64,000 bases of DNA, taken from NCBI GenBank assembly GCA_013911415.1, contig JACETI010000002.1, positions 307,066 through 371,065 of the forward strand, written 5' to 3'. How positions within the stretch are numbered: the stretch's first letter is position 1; each line of letters begins with the position of its first letter. The position numbers were made by a program, and so were the translations under genes. Source of the DNA: Legionella sp. Its GTDB lineage: Bacteria; Pseudomonadota; Gammaproteobacteria; Legionellales; Legionellaceae. Under the pieces are notes generated by a model that saw only the letters and a list, made by a program, of their open reading frames with translations, did not search any database and was not told where the DNA came from. Of the stretch, positions 55,466 to 64,000 are shown one piece after another.

Positions 55466-58387
55466 CTAATGAATTTTACGTGCAACAGAAAACGTAATAG
55501 CTGAGATCTCTACATTGTATCCACCTTTAGAAAATACCTGCACTTCAAACCCCTTGACGTAACTCTCTAAAAAAAAAGTCACCTCAAACAATACATTATT
55601 ATTTACGCCGGCTGTTTGGACTACCGTATAATTGACTTCTATTTGAGCATTACTGTGAGTTAATTTTACGCTAATAGCATCCCATATGTCACATGCATGG
55701 TGCCCCTGAACACACATTCGGTATAATCCCGCTTGCAAATTCGCATAAGGTCCATAAATCAAAACCCCCTTTTTACCTAAAGAGCATATGGCAGCATTTG
55801 ATAATTTACCAATTTCAGTTAGAATGAAGGGCGATGTTGCATCAAAATGAAGGTTTTGTGTATATTGTGTTACGGTGGGCCTACTATGAGATATGAGTGA
55901 ATACAAATATTGTGTTAAATACTTATACTCATGTGTTTTTACCCATAATTTGCAATTTTTCTTAGTAAGCTTAATTTGATTATCATTGCTTTTGATTTTC
56001 TGATAAAGGTCTATGATGCCTTTAGCCAGGCTATTAACTTCAATCCCAGGCAAAATATGTACTAAATCTTTGACGTCGTCGAATATCCCTAAAGGGGTCA
56101 CAGCAACAGGAATATTTGTAGCCAACCCAGCCCTCACTGCACCGCTTGCGGACTCTGAGGTATCCTGGTACGGGTAAACAATTAAATCAGCATGCATTAA
56201 ATATCCTAAGCTCTGTTCATCTGTAAGAAAATCAGTAATAATTTTCATTCTTTGATCAATGTGCAATTCCTGTGCTATTTTCTTAGCTTCATTAATAAGG
56301 CTCCGAGATATTGGAGCTGGATATTCTGCTGTGACTAAAAGCAATTTAAGATTGCTGTAATCGACACTAATTTTAGCAAAAGCTCTAATGAGTTGATGAA
56401 ACCCTTTGTGAGGCAAAAAAAAGCCATATGCGGCAATTATAAAATCTTTAGACTTTTTTTTGAAATCCACTAACGCTGGCTCCACATTATTGACACCATG
56501 TGGAAAAATTGTAACATTCGAACCTAAACCGATCTCAGAAAGGCGAAGAGCATCAGCTTTAGAATGCACAAATAGGTGTTTTGCATATTTAAATGCTGGC
56601 ACTAAATCTTTTAATTGTCGATCTAATATGGTTACATTTGGATCTATTGTTGAATGTAATTCGATGAAAATATCTATTCCATTTTTTTCTAAATTTTCAA
56701 TTAGATTGCTGAGGCTAAAAAAATTAAAAAAACAATAATTAAACTGGATCAAAACGATTGAGATATTTAGCTTTGTCAAAGTTTGGAATAATTCTTCAAG
56801 ATCATCGCTTCCAAGTTTCCAACATCTTATTACAAAAGATTCATCCTCTCTGATTAACTCCTGACTATTAGGAGCAAGTACATAATATTCATCAGGATAT
56901 GATGCCATTAAAAATGAGCTATAAGTAGAAATACCACATTTAGTATTCCAAGTTGTAATTATACCCACTGGCTCATTGAAAATGGGCCCTCCCTTTATAA
57001 AATGATTATTATAATGACGACATATATACTCGTTTACTGAAATTGTGGAAGCTATTTCTTCCAATAGTGGCATAGTTACATGCTGTGCTTCCTCTACGCT
57101 CGCTATCTGAGCTAAAAGAAGATTCCGAGATACCCCGGACATTGCAATACTCTTTTTTTTACATTGCTTTTTCTCATGGAACTCTTCGAATGCTGCGATA
57201 CTTCTTTTTGCAGAAATTTCCCAGCTAAATTTTCTTGAGTGGCTTAGTGCATGAATACGTAAAGCCTCATAAAAGGTTGGATTCTGCAACACTTCAACTA
57301 TTTTTGCGGCGATTGATTGAGCACAAGTCGGATCGAATAAAGCATCAATTCTTCCAATGACTTCGGGGATGCTCGTACTATTAGAGCCAATAGAGGGAAC
57401 ACCACAACGCATTGCCTCTAAAATGGGCAAACCGAATCCCTCAAAAAGTGAAGGAAAAACGAATAAAGAAGCTAAGTTATACAGCTTTAACAGCTGGCTG
57501 TCAGTTACATAACCTGTAAAAACAATCTGACTGGGGTTAAGAGAGCAACTTATTGCGTATTTCTTAAGCTCATTATATATATGATCCCAACCATTTCCAA
57601 CGATCACAAGTTGGTATTCTTTTCTCAGGGCACTTGGTAATAAAGAATAAGCTTTTATTAATTTTTTTTGATTTTTTCGTTGATCAAAGCTACTAGTGTA
57701 CATTAAAAATTTATTAAAAATTCCCAGCTCTGCAAAAAGCCTTTTTTTCTCCTGGCATGAGATATTAATTGGCTCAAAAAACTCACTAACTGCGGACGAG
57801 ATATTAACTATTTTTTTTTCTGATATATCAAGAATTTCTAAACCTTCCTTGCGTGAAAATTCAGATATTGATAATAACAAATCCGCACGTTTTAAGCTCT
57901 CAATTTTTCTTAAGTAGTGCGCGAGTTCCAATGGATTTTGCAAAAATTTATTTTGATAAACAAACGGAATTAAATCATAAAGAATCGTTCCAGTTGGTGG
58001 GCGTAATTGTAAACTCCCTATAGAAGTTACAACATCTTCGTGCAACCCCTCAAACAAACTCGTTACTAAGGTAAAATCAGGCTGCATATCATTCAAAAAT
58101 TTTTCACGCATTAACTCAGCGGAACGCACTTTAAATAGAGAATTTTTATATTCTTGAATATTGGGCATAGACTCAAAACAAATAATTTTACCGGGCGGTA
58201 ATAGATTATTAAATTCTTGCCGAATATCTTGCATAGAACTACTCATTTGATTGTTTAACAATAACCAAACATCGTGATGTTCCCAAGCTTCTTTAATAAA
58301 TGCCTTAGATAATGATAAAGCATAACGACCAATCCCTCCCAAGCGGCTCCCTGCTTGACAGCTTTGTAAGTCAATAATAAATTTCAT
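55466..58387 (-). CDS. Double GT4 glycosyltransferase with C-terminal beta domain
   Basis: The protein (about 973 residues) contains two family-4 GT-B modules. The first (about 1-390) starts FIIDLQSCQAGSRLGGIGRYA and has MYTSSFDQRKNQKKLI and VFPSLFEGFGLPILEAM. The second (about 460-840) starts GIITTWNTKCGISTYSSFL and has AYGFFLPHKGFHQLIRAF and VYPYQDTSESASGAVRAG. The last 120 residues are a beta-rich domain (GPYANLQAGLYRM) shared with the pyruvyltransferase-like neighbour. ATG 58387 is chosen (AAGGA upstream), overlapping the TPR gene by 17 nt. It probably adds two sugars of the capsule repeat unit. Confidence 0.87.
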   Translation of the reverse strand: MKFIIDLQSCQAGSRLGGIGRYALSLSKAFIKEAWEHHDVWLLLNNQMSSSMQDIRQEFNNLLPPGKIICFESMPNIQEYKNSLFKVRSAELMREKFLNDMQPDFTLVTSLFEGLHEDVVTSIGSLQLRPPTGTILYDLIPFVYQNKFLQNPLELAHYLRKIESLKRADLLLSISEFSRKEGLEILDISEKKIVNISSAVSEFFEPINISCQEKKRLFAELGIFNKFLMYTSSFDQRKNQKKLIKAYSLLPSALRKEYQLVIVGNGWDHIYNELKKYAISCSLNPSQIVFTGYVTDSQLLKLYNLASLFVFPSLFEGFGLPILEAMRCGVPSIGSNSTSIPEVIGRIDALFDPTCAQSIAAKIVEVLQNPTFYEALRIHALSHSRKFSWEISAKRSIAAFEEFHEKKQCKKKSIAMSGVSRNLLLAQIASVEEAQHVTMPLLEEIASTISVNEYICRHYNNHFIKGGPIFNEPVGIITTWNTKCGISTYSSFLMASYPDEYYVLAPNSQELIREDESFVIRCWKLGSDDLEELFQTLTKLNISIVLIQFNYCFFNFFSLSNLIENLEKNGIDIFIELHSTIDPNVTILDRQLKDLVPAFKYAKHLFVHSKADALRLSEIGLGSNVTIFPHGVNNVEPALVDFKKKSKDFIIAAYGFFLPHKGFHQLIRAFAKISVDYSNLKLLLVTAEYPAPISRSLINEAKKIAQELHIDQRMKIITDFLTDEQSLGYLMHADLIVYPYQDTSESASGAVRAGLATNIPVAVTPLGIFDDVKDLVHILPGIEVNSLAKGIIDLYQKIKSNDNQIKLTKKNCKLWVKTHEYKYLTQYLYSLISHSRPTVTQYTQNLHFDATSPFILTEIGKLSNAAICSLGKKGVLIYGPYANLQAGLYRMCVQGHHACDIWDAISVKLTHSNAQIEVNYTVVQTAGVNNNVLFEVTFFLESYVKGFEVQVFSKGGYNVEISAITFSVARKIH

Positions 58388-59396
58388 TAACACTTTTCCT
58401 TTTTGCCAAAATTGCAGACTGTAACTGATATAATATATGGGCAACATGTAAAGATGATTGATCCAATCCAACAAATTGATTTAAAACAAAACTATCATAT
58501 CTATCCGGCATAAGAGAATCTACTGCAGATGTTTGATAACAATTATGAATTTTTTTATTAACCTCAGTACTATCTTTACAAGCATAATCCAAGGATTCCC
58601 TGCTAACGCTTCCTCTCAAGGCACGAATCTCCTGAAGGACATGCGGCTGATTCGGCTGTAAGCGCCAAGATATTAAGTAAGCCTCTAACGCTGAGTCCAC
58701 CCGTCTTAAGGCTTTGAATGTATGCCCAATGTGAATATATAGATCCGGATCACGAGGTGTAAGCAATAAAGTTTGCCAATATATAAGTAATGCTTCTTCC
58801 AATTTACCTTGCTCACGTAACGCGTGCCCCAATTGAGTAAGAAAACGTGGCTGTCTAGGGGCTCGTTTAAGAATAAGGCGGTAAGCCTGCTCTGCAGCAA
58901 TCCAATCTCTTTTCTTAGATGAACCTTTTGCTTTTCGGAGCGCTCCTTTAATTCGCCATTTTAAAAACATGGAAATAGGATTAATCAATTTATTACTACC
59001 AATCAACATACTTTTCAGCATAATTGCATCTAATGCTTTCCTACCTCTAATACCGACTTCGAAAAGTTGTTGGTAAATATCCTTAAAGCTGTTATCTAGT
59101 ATGTGCACTCGCGCAAAATAAGAGGCAGCTTCTTCGTTAGATCCAATCCGTTTCAAGAACAATCCAGCCTGCCACTGCGCATCGACCGAATATGGGTGAA
59201 GATCTGCCGCGCGTAAATATGCAGATTGCGCTGCGTCCATATTGCCTGACTCCTTGAAAGCATGCCCAAGTTGGATAGCATCACTTACGTTATCAAAACG
59301 ATCTAAGCAAAGTTTTTTATAATAACTGGCGGCACAATCCCATTTACTGGCTCTCGCTGCACATCTCGCTTTCCGACGCAGAAGTATTTTAACCAT
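58371..59396 (-). CDS. TPR repeat protein
   Basis: The 341-residue protein is built from tetratricopeptide repeats, with clear units at about 30-110 (LGHAFKESGNMDAAQSAYLRAADLHP, QAGLFLKRIGSNEEAASYF) and 165-250 (AEQAYRLILKRAPRQPRFLTQLG, GHTFKALRRVDSALEAYLISWRLQP). The N-terminus is basic without a signal peptide. It overlaps the following glycosyltransferase by 17 nt, so it may be a scaffold or length-control partner of the polymerising enzymes. No catalytic domain is seen. Confidence 0.85.
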   Translation of the reverse strand: MVKILLRRKARCAARASKWDCAASYYKKLCLDRFDNVSDAIQLGHAFKESGNMDAAQSAYLRAADLHPYSVDAQWQAGLFLKRIGSNEEAASYFARVHILDNSFKDIYQQLFEVGIRGRKALDAIMLKSMLIGSNKLINPISMFLKWRIKGALRKAKGSSKKRDWIAAEQAYRLILKRAPRQPRFLTQLGHALREQGKLEEALLIYWQTLLLTPRDPDLYIHIGHTFKALRRVDSALEAYLISWRLQPNQPHVLQEIRALRGSVSRESLDYACKDSTEVNKKIHNCYQTSAVDSLMPDRYDSFVLNQFVGLDQSSLHVAHILYQLQSAILAKRKSVNEIYY

Positions 59397-59544
59397 AGCA
59401 ATCCAAAATTAAATTCAGCGGTTCCTAAACATTAAGGTTTCTTGTTTAAAAAAAAGGGCATTTACATATCTAGCTCTCCCAGATAAAAGACAGTTTTAAT
59501 TCATCTCACACTTTAGATACACTCAAACTTCCATAAAAAACACT

Positions 59545-60714
59545 TTACCACCGATCCCAAGCTATCGCTCCCGCATTCACTATCGGGTAGACTGCAGAGA
59601 CCACAATATTCAAGAACTTTTGCAGATCAGCAGCTGGTGCATTAGAAACATAAAGAACATCTTTATTATTAATTCTGAATTGCTGCGAAGAAAAAAAGCT
59701 AGCAGGATCTAATAAATTGAGCTGATAGATAACAGGTACTAACGAAGATTTAGACCAAGGTTGAATTATACAAGGATCACCTAACGCTTCCTTGTCTTCA
59801 AACCGAAAAACAAAGACTGCACGTGCATCTGCACGATTATCTTGCAGCCCACCAGCTCTAGCTAGTGCCTGACTTAGGGAAATACCTTGCGCTTCAAATG
59901 TAATTTCTTCATTTCTTCCGGTTGCGCCTAATACTGTAAAGCTAAAAGGTTGATAAAGCGCTGTAATCACATCGCCTGCTCGCAACACTATGTTTTGTTT
60001 CGGGTCTCGAATAATATGGGCCAGGGGCATAGCATTCACCTGCTCCCCCCTTGTAAGTTGTAGCGTCACCTTGCTTACTTCTTGTCTCACACCACCTGAG
60101 TCAGCCAATGCATCTAATAAACGCTCGCGATGTGGTGTGAGTGCGACGCGTCGGCTCGAAGATACTTCACCAACAACTGTCACGTCCGAAGAATTATTAG
60201 TGATTAATCGAACCAATGCTTGAGGTTGATGCGCTATATCTTTAAGGGTCGAGACGATACTAGATTCGATTTGTGAAAGCGTGCGCCCTGCAGCAACAAT
60301 TTCTCCAGCAAATGGAATGTGAATATATCCTTTTGAATTTACCATTTGCGCAGGAAAATTAGTAATTTGTGTGGTTGCTGCACCCCCAGCACGAGGATTA
60401 CTAACAAGAGAGCCATTAAATAACATGGCAGGCGGTGCTTCCCACATGGATACTTCAAGCACATCACCCGTACCAACTCTAATTTCTTCCTGATTTTTTG
60501 CTGAGAATGTTTCTGAGAAAAGCCTTTTCCTACGCGCCATTAATAGCCGCTGAGCAACTTGACTGTTGATTTGGATGATAGGTATGCCCTGCTTAGGTGC
60601 TTTTTTAACCTGGTCTGCGCTAGGACCTGCAGAGGATAACCAAGATGGATAGGTGGCACATCCTGATAAAATACTACTAAACACTACCAATATGATGATC
60701 CAAAAACAAGGCAC
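59545..60714 (-). CDS. Outer-membrane capsule export lipoprotein (CtrA/BexD/Wza-type OPX)
   Basis: The 389-residue precursor has a lipoprotein signal with lipobox LSGC (Cys at about 19), then a poly-export domain (VGTGDVLEVSMWEAPP near 80, GYIHIPFAGEIVAAGRTLSQIE) followed by SLBB-like repeats (VTVVGEVSSSRRVALTPHRE; FTVLGATGRNEEITFEA) and a C-terminal amphipathic helix (LNIVVSAVYPIVNAGAIAWDRW) that would line the outer-membrane pore. Size and layout match CtrA/BexD rather than the longer E. coli KpsD. It is the outer channel for the KpsMT-KpsE system encoded 11 kb away. Confidence 0.92.
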   Translation of the reverse strand: MPCFWIIILVVFSSILSGCATYPSWLSSAGPSADQVKKAPKQGIPIIQINSQVAQRLLMARRKRLFSETFSAKNQEEIRVGTGDVLEVSMWEAPPAMLFNGSLVSNPRAGGAATTQITNFPAQMVNSKGYIHIPFAGEIVAAGRTLSQIESSIVSTLKDIAHQPQALVRLITNNSSDVTVVGEVSSSRRVALTPHRERLLDALADSGGVRQEVSKVTLQLTRGEQVNAMPLAHIIRDPKQNIVLRAGDVITALYQPFSFTVLGATGRNEEITFEAQGISLSQALARAGGLQDNRADARAVFVFRFEDKEALGDPCIIQPWSKSSLVPVIYQLNLLDPASFFSSQQFRINNKDVLYVSNAPAADLQKFLNIVVSAVYPIVNAGAIAWDRW

Positions 60715-60833
60715 AGTGCATGTACTCCTTTACAATTAATTTAGTTTAGAGAAAATTTACTTTTAACTCAAGCATCGATTCTGGTAGTCCTAACATAGCC
60801 GATTTTTCCAGGAAAAATATAGAATTTTTTTAA

Positions 60834-62042
60834 TTATTTATGACTGTGATTTTTATCAATTAGGCGACTCATGATACAGCTGACAAGAGAGGTGTTTTTA
60901 TTGAAATACAACTCTACAAATTGCGACAATTGCAGTATCTTTCTAAAAAAAACTTTACAGAACACTCTAACCTTGCCCCCACCTTTCTTCTCTTGGTGCA
61001 ATATTAACTCATTTAAGGCTTCTTCTGCTGACACTCGTTTTTTTTTGATCCAACTAATATAAGTAGGATAAAGTAACAATGAAGCTACAACTAATTCTTG
61101 TATTGTTAATATTCGAGTACGTCGAGAAATACTATTAACATCTAGGGTTAATCCCCAGCCTGCATAGAAAGGCATACCATAGCAAGTAACTCTTTTCCCT
61201 CTCAGTAACCCCTCGAAACCTGCTAATGAAGTTATAACATGTACCTCATGAGCATAATTTAAGGCTTGATCAATCGAAACATCCTTCAAATACTCATCAC
61301 AATATAAAGGAATGTGATGTTCGTTAGCTCCCTTACATCGAAGTCCAGCAACAACATCAGGGTGCGGTTTATAGATTATCCATGCATCAGGATTTTGCTT
61401 ACGTACTTCTTGAACTAAAGCAAGATTGCTTCGAATCTTTCCTGCACCATATGTTATTGATGCATCACTTTCTACTTGACCTGGTACTAAAATAATACGC
61501 TTACCATCTGGGGCTTTTGGCTGCCAAATTTTGCCTTGAATATTGTACTTAGTAATGCCCTGCTTGATGAGACGCTGGTGCAAATCCACCGCACGTTTAA
61601 TTAAATCTGGAGCAAAGTTGCAGTGTTGTAAGAGATATTCCAAATCTGAAGGACAAGTTGAATCGTAATAAATACCCCGGGTATCGATAACCCAAGATAT
61701 GGGTCGAGTTAAATCAGCTCCTAGTCCGACCGAACGTAAAAAACCATCTTCCACGCGAATAATCAAGTGATTAGGATTTAGGCCTAACGGTACCGGTTGT
61801 GATCCCCAAAGTAAAACACAAGAACCAGGCTTAATTTTCTTTGCAGTTCTAACAAAATAAATCCTATGCCCTTCTAAAAAGCGACGAATGATCGGTCTCT
61901 TCCAGAAAGACATTCGCCATATGTAAATCGTTGCGTCCTTTGGAAGACGCAAATCAGAACCCTTCTTAGCAATACTCTGATTCTGATCTTGTTTCTGCTC
62001 TTTGCTCGGGGAATATGCTATCGTCGTTTGCTTTATATCCAT
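60834..62042 (-). CDS. kpsC: Single-module KpsC-like capsule linker protein
   Basis: KpsC/LipA extends the beta-Kdo linker begun by KpsS. E. coli KpsC is about 675 residues with two related glycosyltransferase modules; this protein has 402 residues and only one. Typical motifs are IRVEDGFLRSVGLGADLTRPIS, WVIDTRGIYYDSTCPSDLE, PGQVESDASI, IYKPHPDVVAGLR, and VHVITSLAGFEGLLRGKRVTCYGMPFYAGWGLT. A 35-residue charged N-terminal tail precedes the core. The second module may be missing or encoded elsewhere. Neighbours are the OPX lipoprotein and a GT4. Confidence 0.88.
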   Translation of the reverse strand: MDIKQTTIAYSPSKEQKQDQNQSIAKKGSDLRLPKDATIYIWRMSFWKRPIIRRFLEGHRIYFVRTAKKIKPGSCVLLWGSQPVPLGLNPNHLIIRVEDGFLRSVGLGADLTRPISWVIDTRGIYYDSTCPSDLEYLLQHCNFAPDLIKRAVDLHQRLIKQGITKYNIQGKIWQPKAPDGKRIILVPGQVESDASITYGAGKIRSNLALVQEVRKQNPDAWIIYKPHPDVVAGLRCKGANEHHIPLYCDEYLKDVSIDQALNYAHEVHVITSLAGFEGLLRGKRVTCYGMPFYAGWGLTLDVNSISRRTRILTIQELVVASLLLYPTYISWIKKKRVSAEEALNELILHQEKKGGGKVRVFCKVFFRKILQLSQFVELYFNKNTSLVSCIMSRLIDKNHSHK

Positions 62043-62108
62043 TTAATCTGACATCCAATGTTTTTCATCCTGAATCTACAAAAAATCTCGATAGAAATAA
62101 CTTTGCTA

Positions 62109-63314
62109 CTAAGCAATAGACCGCAAAAGTTTATCAACCGCTATAAAGTGATTAGCCCAAGTAGGAGCCTTGTAACCCGCTAGTCGCTCGAGCTGTGCCT
62201 TTCTTAATAAACTATCCGCACTTGTATAATCAGTTATTATACTTAACCACTGAATCGCGTCGATGGGCTCAATATATTCAGGAATATTCGCGGCCAGCTC
62301 TTTAAATACAGGTATAGAGCTTGCAATCACCGGAATGCCCATTGCCAATGCTTCAACTAAGGGTAAACCATAACCTTCTACGAATGAAGGAAACAAAAGA
62401 GCTTGACTACCTCGTAAGCACTCCAATAACTGCTCGTCAGTGCATTGATTCCACTCAAAAATAAATCCCTGAAATAATGAACAGCGATCAAGCATACGAG
62501 TAACATGTTCACATTCCCATCCTCTGCGGCCGATGATAAACAAACGTGGTGCGCACTGTCCCATCGTCTCGATTAATCTCACCCATACGTGCAGTAATAA
62601 AAGATGGTTTTTACGAGGCTCTATCGTTCCGAGAACAACAAAGTAAGGTGTCTGCACCTGCTTTTTCAATGCACTTTCTACAGCACATATGACGTCAGAG
62701 TCTCTTTGCATGTTCCTTATAAACAGCTCTGAACCCAAATGAGCCACCGTTATCAAGGGTGGCTCATTTTGAATAGGACCAGCGAAATCTAACAATCCCT
62801 TTTGTGTCACTTCCGAGTTTACGATAATATGTTTTGCTAACGATAGCGCATGTATTATGCGAAGAGTGTGCTTTTGTTTTTCGCTGAAACGACAATACTC
62901 AGGGTGAGTGATCGGAATCAAGTCATGAATAAAAAAAATCGGTTCTAACTTTAACCTTTTAATGGATTTAATATATCGTTTTTTTTCCAGATTACTATGC
63001 CCCAAAGCCAATAAAATTCGACCATTTTTTTTTCTTTTTATCAGGTCGGCTATTATTCCTGCTATAAGCGAAGCGAAGAGCGTGCGCTTTGATGTACCGG
63101 ATAATAATAAGGAAAAAAGCTTTTTTGAACCAGCTGTAGGGAATATCCAACATTTTCCTAAATAATAGAACACTGCATGCGCAGTATCCTGATAATATTG
63201 AATATAGGACAACACCAAGCGATCAATTCCTGTAGGCATAAGCTGTTGCCACTGCCGACGAACCAAACGCGTCACATCGATACAAAGCCGCTGATTTGTA
63301 TTGAACTTTACCAT
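62109..63314 (-). CDS. Family 4 glycosyltransferase
   Basis: The 401-residue GT-B protein has the bacterial GT4 N-terminus (CIDVTRLVRRQWQQLMPTGIDRLV), FIHDLIPITHPEY near 130, VLGTIEPRKNHLLLLHVW near 225, and LLFPSFVEGYGLPLVEALAMGIPVIAS (EX7E) near 310. It is the first gene of the minus-strand unit running into kpsC, 66 nt away. Donor unknown. Confidence 0.88.
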   Translation of the reverse strand: MVKFNTNQRLCIDVTRLVRRQWQQLMPTGIDRLVLSYIQYYQDTAHAVFYYLGKCWIFPTAGSKKLFSLLLSGTSKRTLFASLIAGIIADLIKRKKNGRILLALGHSNLEKKRYIKSIKRLKLEPIFFIHDLIPITHPEYCRFSEKQKHTLRIIHALSLAKHIIVNSEVTQKGLLDFAGPIQNEPPLITVAHLGSELFIRNMQRDSDVICAVESALKKQVQTPYFVVLGTIEPRKNHLLLLHVWVRLIETMGQCAPRLFIIGRRGWECEHVTRMLDRCSLFQGFIFEWNQCTDEQLLECLRGSQALLFPSFVEGYGLPLVEALAMGIPVIASSIPVFKELAANIPEYIEPIDAIQWLSIITDYTSADSLLRKAQLERLAGYKAPTWANHFIAVDKLLRSIA

Positions 63315-63494
63315 TCATTACACCCTATTCCTTTACTACTCCTGTGTGTAAAGTATCATGGATCGCTACTACACTTGTACTCTACATATCATCATCAATG
63401 ATTGAAGTCTAATCAGCGTTTATATTCAAAGGATTTTTTCTAGTATTGGCTTAAGACCTCATAGCGGTATACTAATAACGCGGGTAAAAACACT

Positions 63495-63932
63495 TCAATA
63501 GGTTTGTACCTTAGATATAACTGAGAAAGTTAAATCCTCAAATCGATTATACTTCTCTAGATATGCTGTTCTAATTTTCCCCATTGATCCATTGCGATGT
63601 TTCGCAATAATCACTTCAGCCGTCCCTCTATGAGGACTATCGCGATCGTAATATTCATCTCTATAAATAAAACAGATCATATCAGCGTCGTCTTCAATCG
63701 AACCACAATCTCGTAAGTCTGGCATAACCGGTCGTTTATCAAGACGTTGCTCAAGGTTCCTATTTAATTGAGAAATAGCGATGATGGGTATATTTAATTC
63801 CTTTGCCAATATTTTTAACTGTCGGATAATTGCAGAGAGTTCAGCTGTTCTATTTTCAGGGCTTGATCCACTCCGACACATTAGTTGAATATAATCCACA
63901 ACTATAAGTGGCTCTACACCAAATAAGGGGGC
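63495..63932 (-). pseudogene. dnaB: 3' part of a dnaB-like replicative helicase gene, interrupted upstream
   Basis: About 145 codons encode the RecA-like C-terminal region of Dna[12 protein letters not shown] (Walker B), [41 protein letters not shown] and [16 protein letters not shown]. The frame runs back past a GTG (63899) and ends at a TAA at 63936-63938, inside what looks like an insertion sequence. N-terminal domain and Walker A are absent from the window. Changes such as [11 protein letters not shown], where DLRESGAIEQD is usual, suggest a diverged or decaying second copy. Confidence 0.75.
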
Positions 63933-64000
63933 ACTTTAAGTGAATTAGCGTAAACTAACTCCTTGATTTGACGATCGAAAGGAGCTTAAAGTGCCCAATT
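63929..64000 (+). mobile_element. Left end of an insertion sequence, cut by the window edge
   Basis: GGGCACTTTAAG (63929-63940) and CTTAAAGTGCCC (63985-63996) are perfect 12-bp inverted arms. Inside, CTCCTT (63959-63964) can pair with the Shine-Dalgarno AAGGAG (63979-63984), which stands 6 nt before a GTG (63991), probably the transposase start (Met-Pro-Asn). The dnaB-like frame breaks exactly at this point. The family cannot be named from so few bases. Confidence 0.6.

Noticed and set aside
1-64000. CRISPR arrays, tRNA and rRNA genes
   Set aside because: No regularly spaced direct repeats beyond the 21-bp pair and no recognisable tRNA or rRNA sequence were seen by eye on either strand. A tRNA scan would be decisive.

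Overview
The window looks like the chromosome of a low-GC, host-associated gammaproteobacterium. The Legionellales or Coxiella/Aquicella neighbourhood is my best guess. Grounds: the gammaproteobacterial order hemA-prfA-prmC-dksA-waaA, a Legionella-like DciA (DUF721) protein, an MdfA-type MFS pump, and large AT-rich orphan proteins of the kind common in that order. The placement rests on protein resemblance recalled by eye, not on a search.

Layout. (1) 1-16.2 kb is mostly housekeeping: an orphan 920+ aa protein open at the left edge, dciA, then waaA, dksA, prmC, prfA and hemA as minus-strand genes, a Tim44-like protein, fmt, a PBP4-type dacB with a C-terminal extension, a trio of small YqjD/E/K-like membrane proteins, an orphan, an MFS pump and a HAD phosphatase. 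(2) 16.5-32.3 kb is a first glycan locus on the plus strand, starting with bolA overlapping manC. It carries GDP-mannose and GDP-fucose supply (manC, gmd, fcl, plus a second Gmd-like gene on the minus strand), rfbD, a DegT aminotransferase with a GNAT acetyltransferase, several glycosyltransferases and two membrane proteins. (3) 33.7-48.9 kb is one tightly packed minus-strand unit: kpsE-kpsM-kpsT, a 143-bp gap, then a 2543-aa single-module polyketide synthase, an alpha-oxoamine synthase, a KpsS-like protein, a short-chain dehydrogenase and an LTA-synthase/MdoB-like phosphotransferase. (4) 49.1-63.3 kb adds a second manC, a GT4, a GSCFA protein, an IS3 remnant and a second minus-strand capsule unit: GT4, one-module KpsC, CtrA/BexD-type outer-membrane lipoprotein, TPR protein, double GT4 and pyruvyltransferase-like protein. 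(5) The right edge has the 3' part of a dnaB-like gene, apparently broken by an insertion sequence whose transposase starts at the last bases.

How they work together: blocks 3 and 4 supply nearly all parts of an ABC-transporter-dependent (group 2-like) capsule: outer-membrane channel (kpsD/ctrA-like), periplasmic adaptor (kpsE), ABC transporter (kpsMT) and the KpsC/KpsS Kdo-linker enzymes. The unusual part is the PKS, alpha-oxoamine synthase and SDR inside the same operon. This is the enzyme logic of fumonisin/sphingoid-base biosynthesis (reduced acyl chain on ACP, decarboxylative release with an amino acid, 3-keto reduction). It also matches the gene content of the Sinorhizobium meliloti rkp-1 region (rkpA, rkpG, rkpH, rkpJ), which is needed for the K-antigen capsule. 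My main hypothesis is that this cluster makes a dedicated sphingoid-like amino-lipid that serves as, or modifies, the membrane anchor of the capsule.

No tRNA, rRNA or CRISPR array was recognised.
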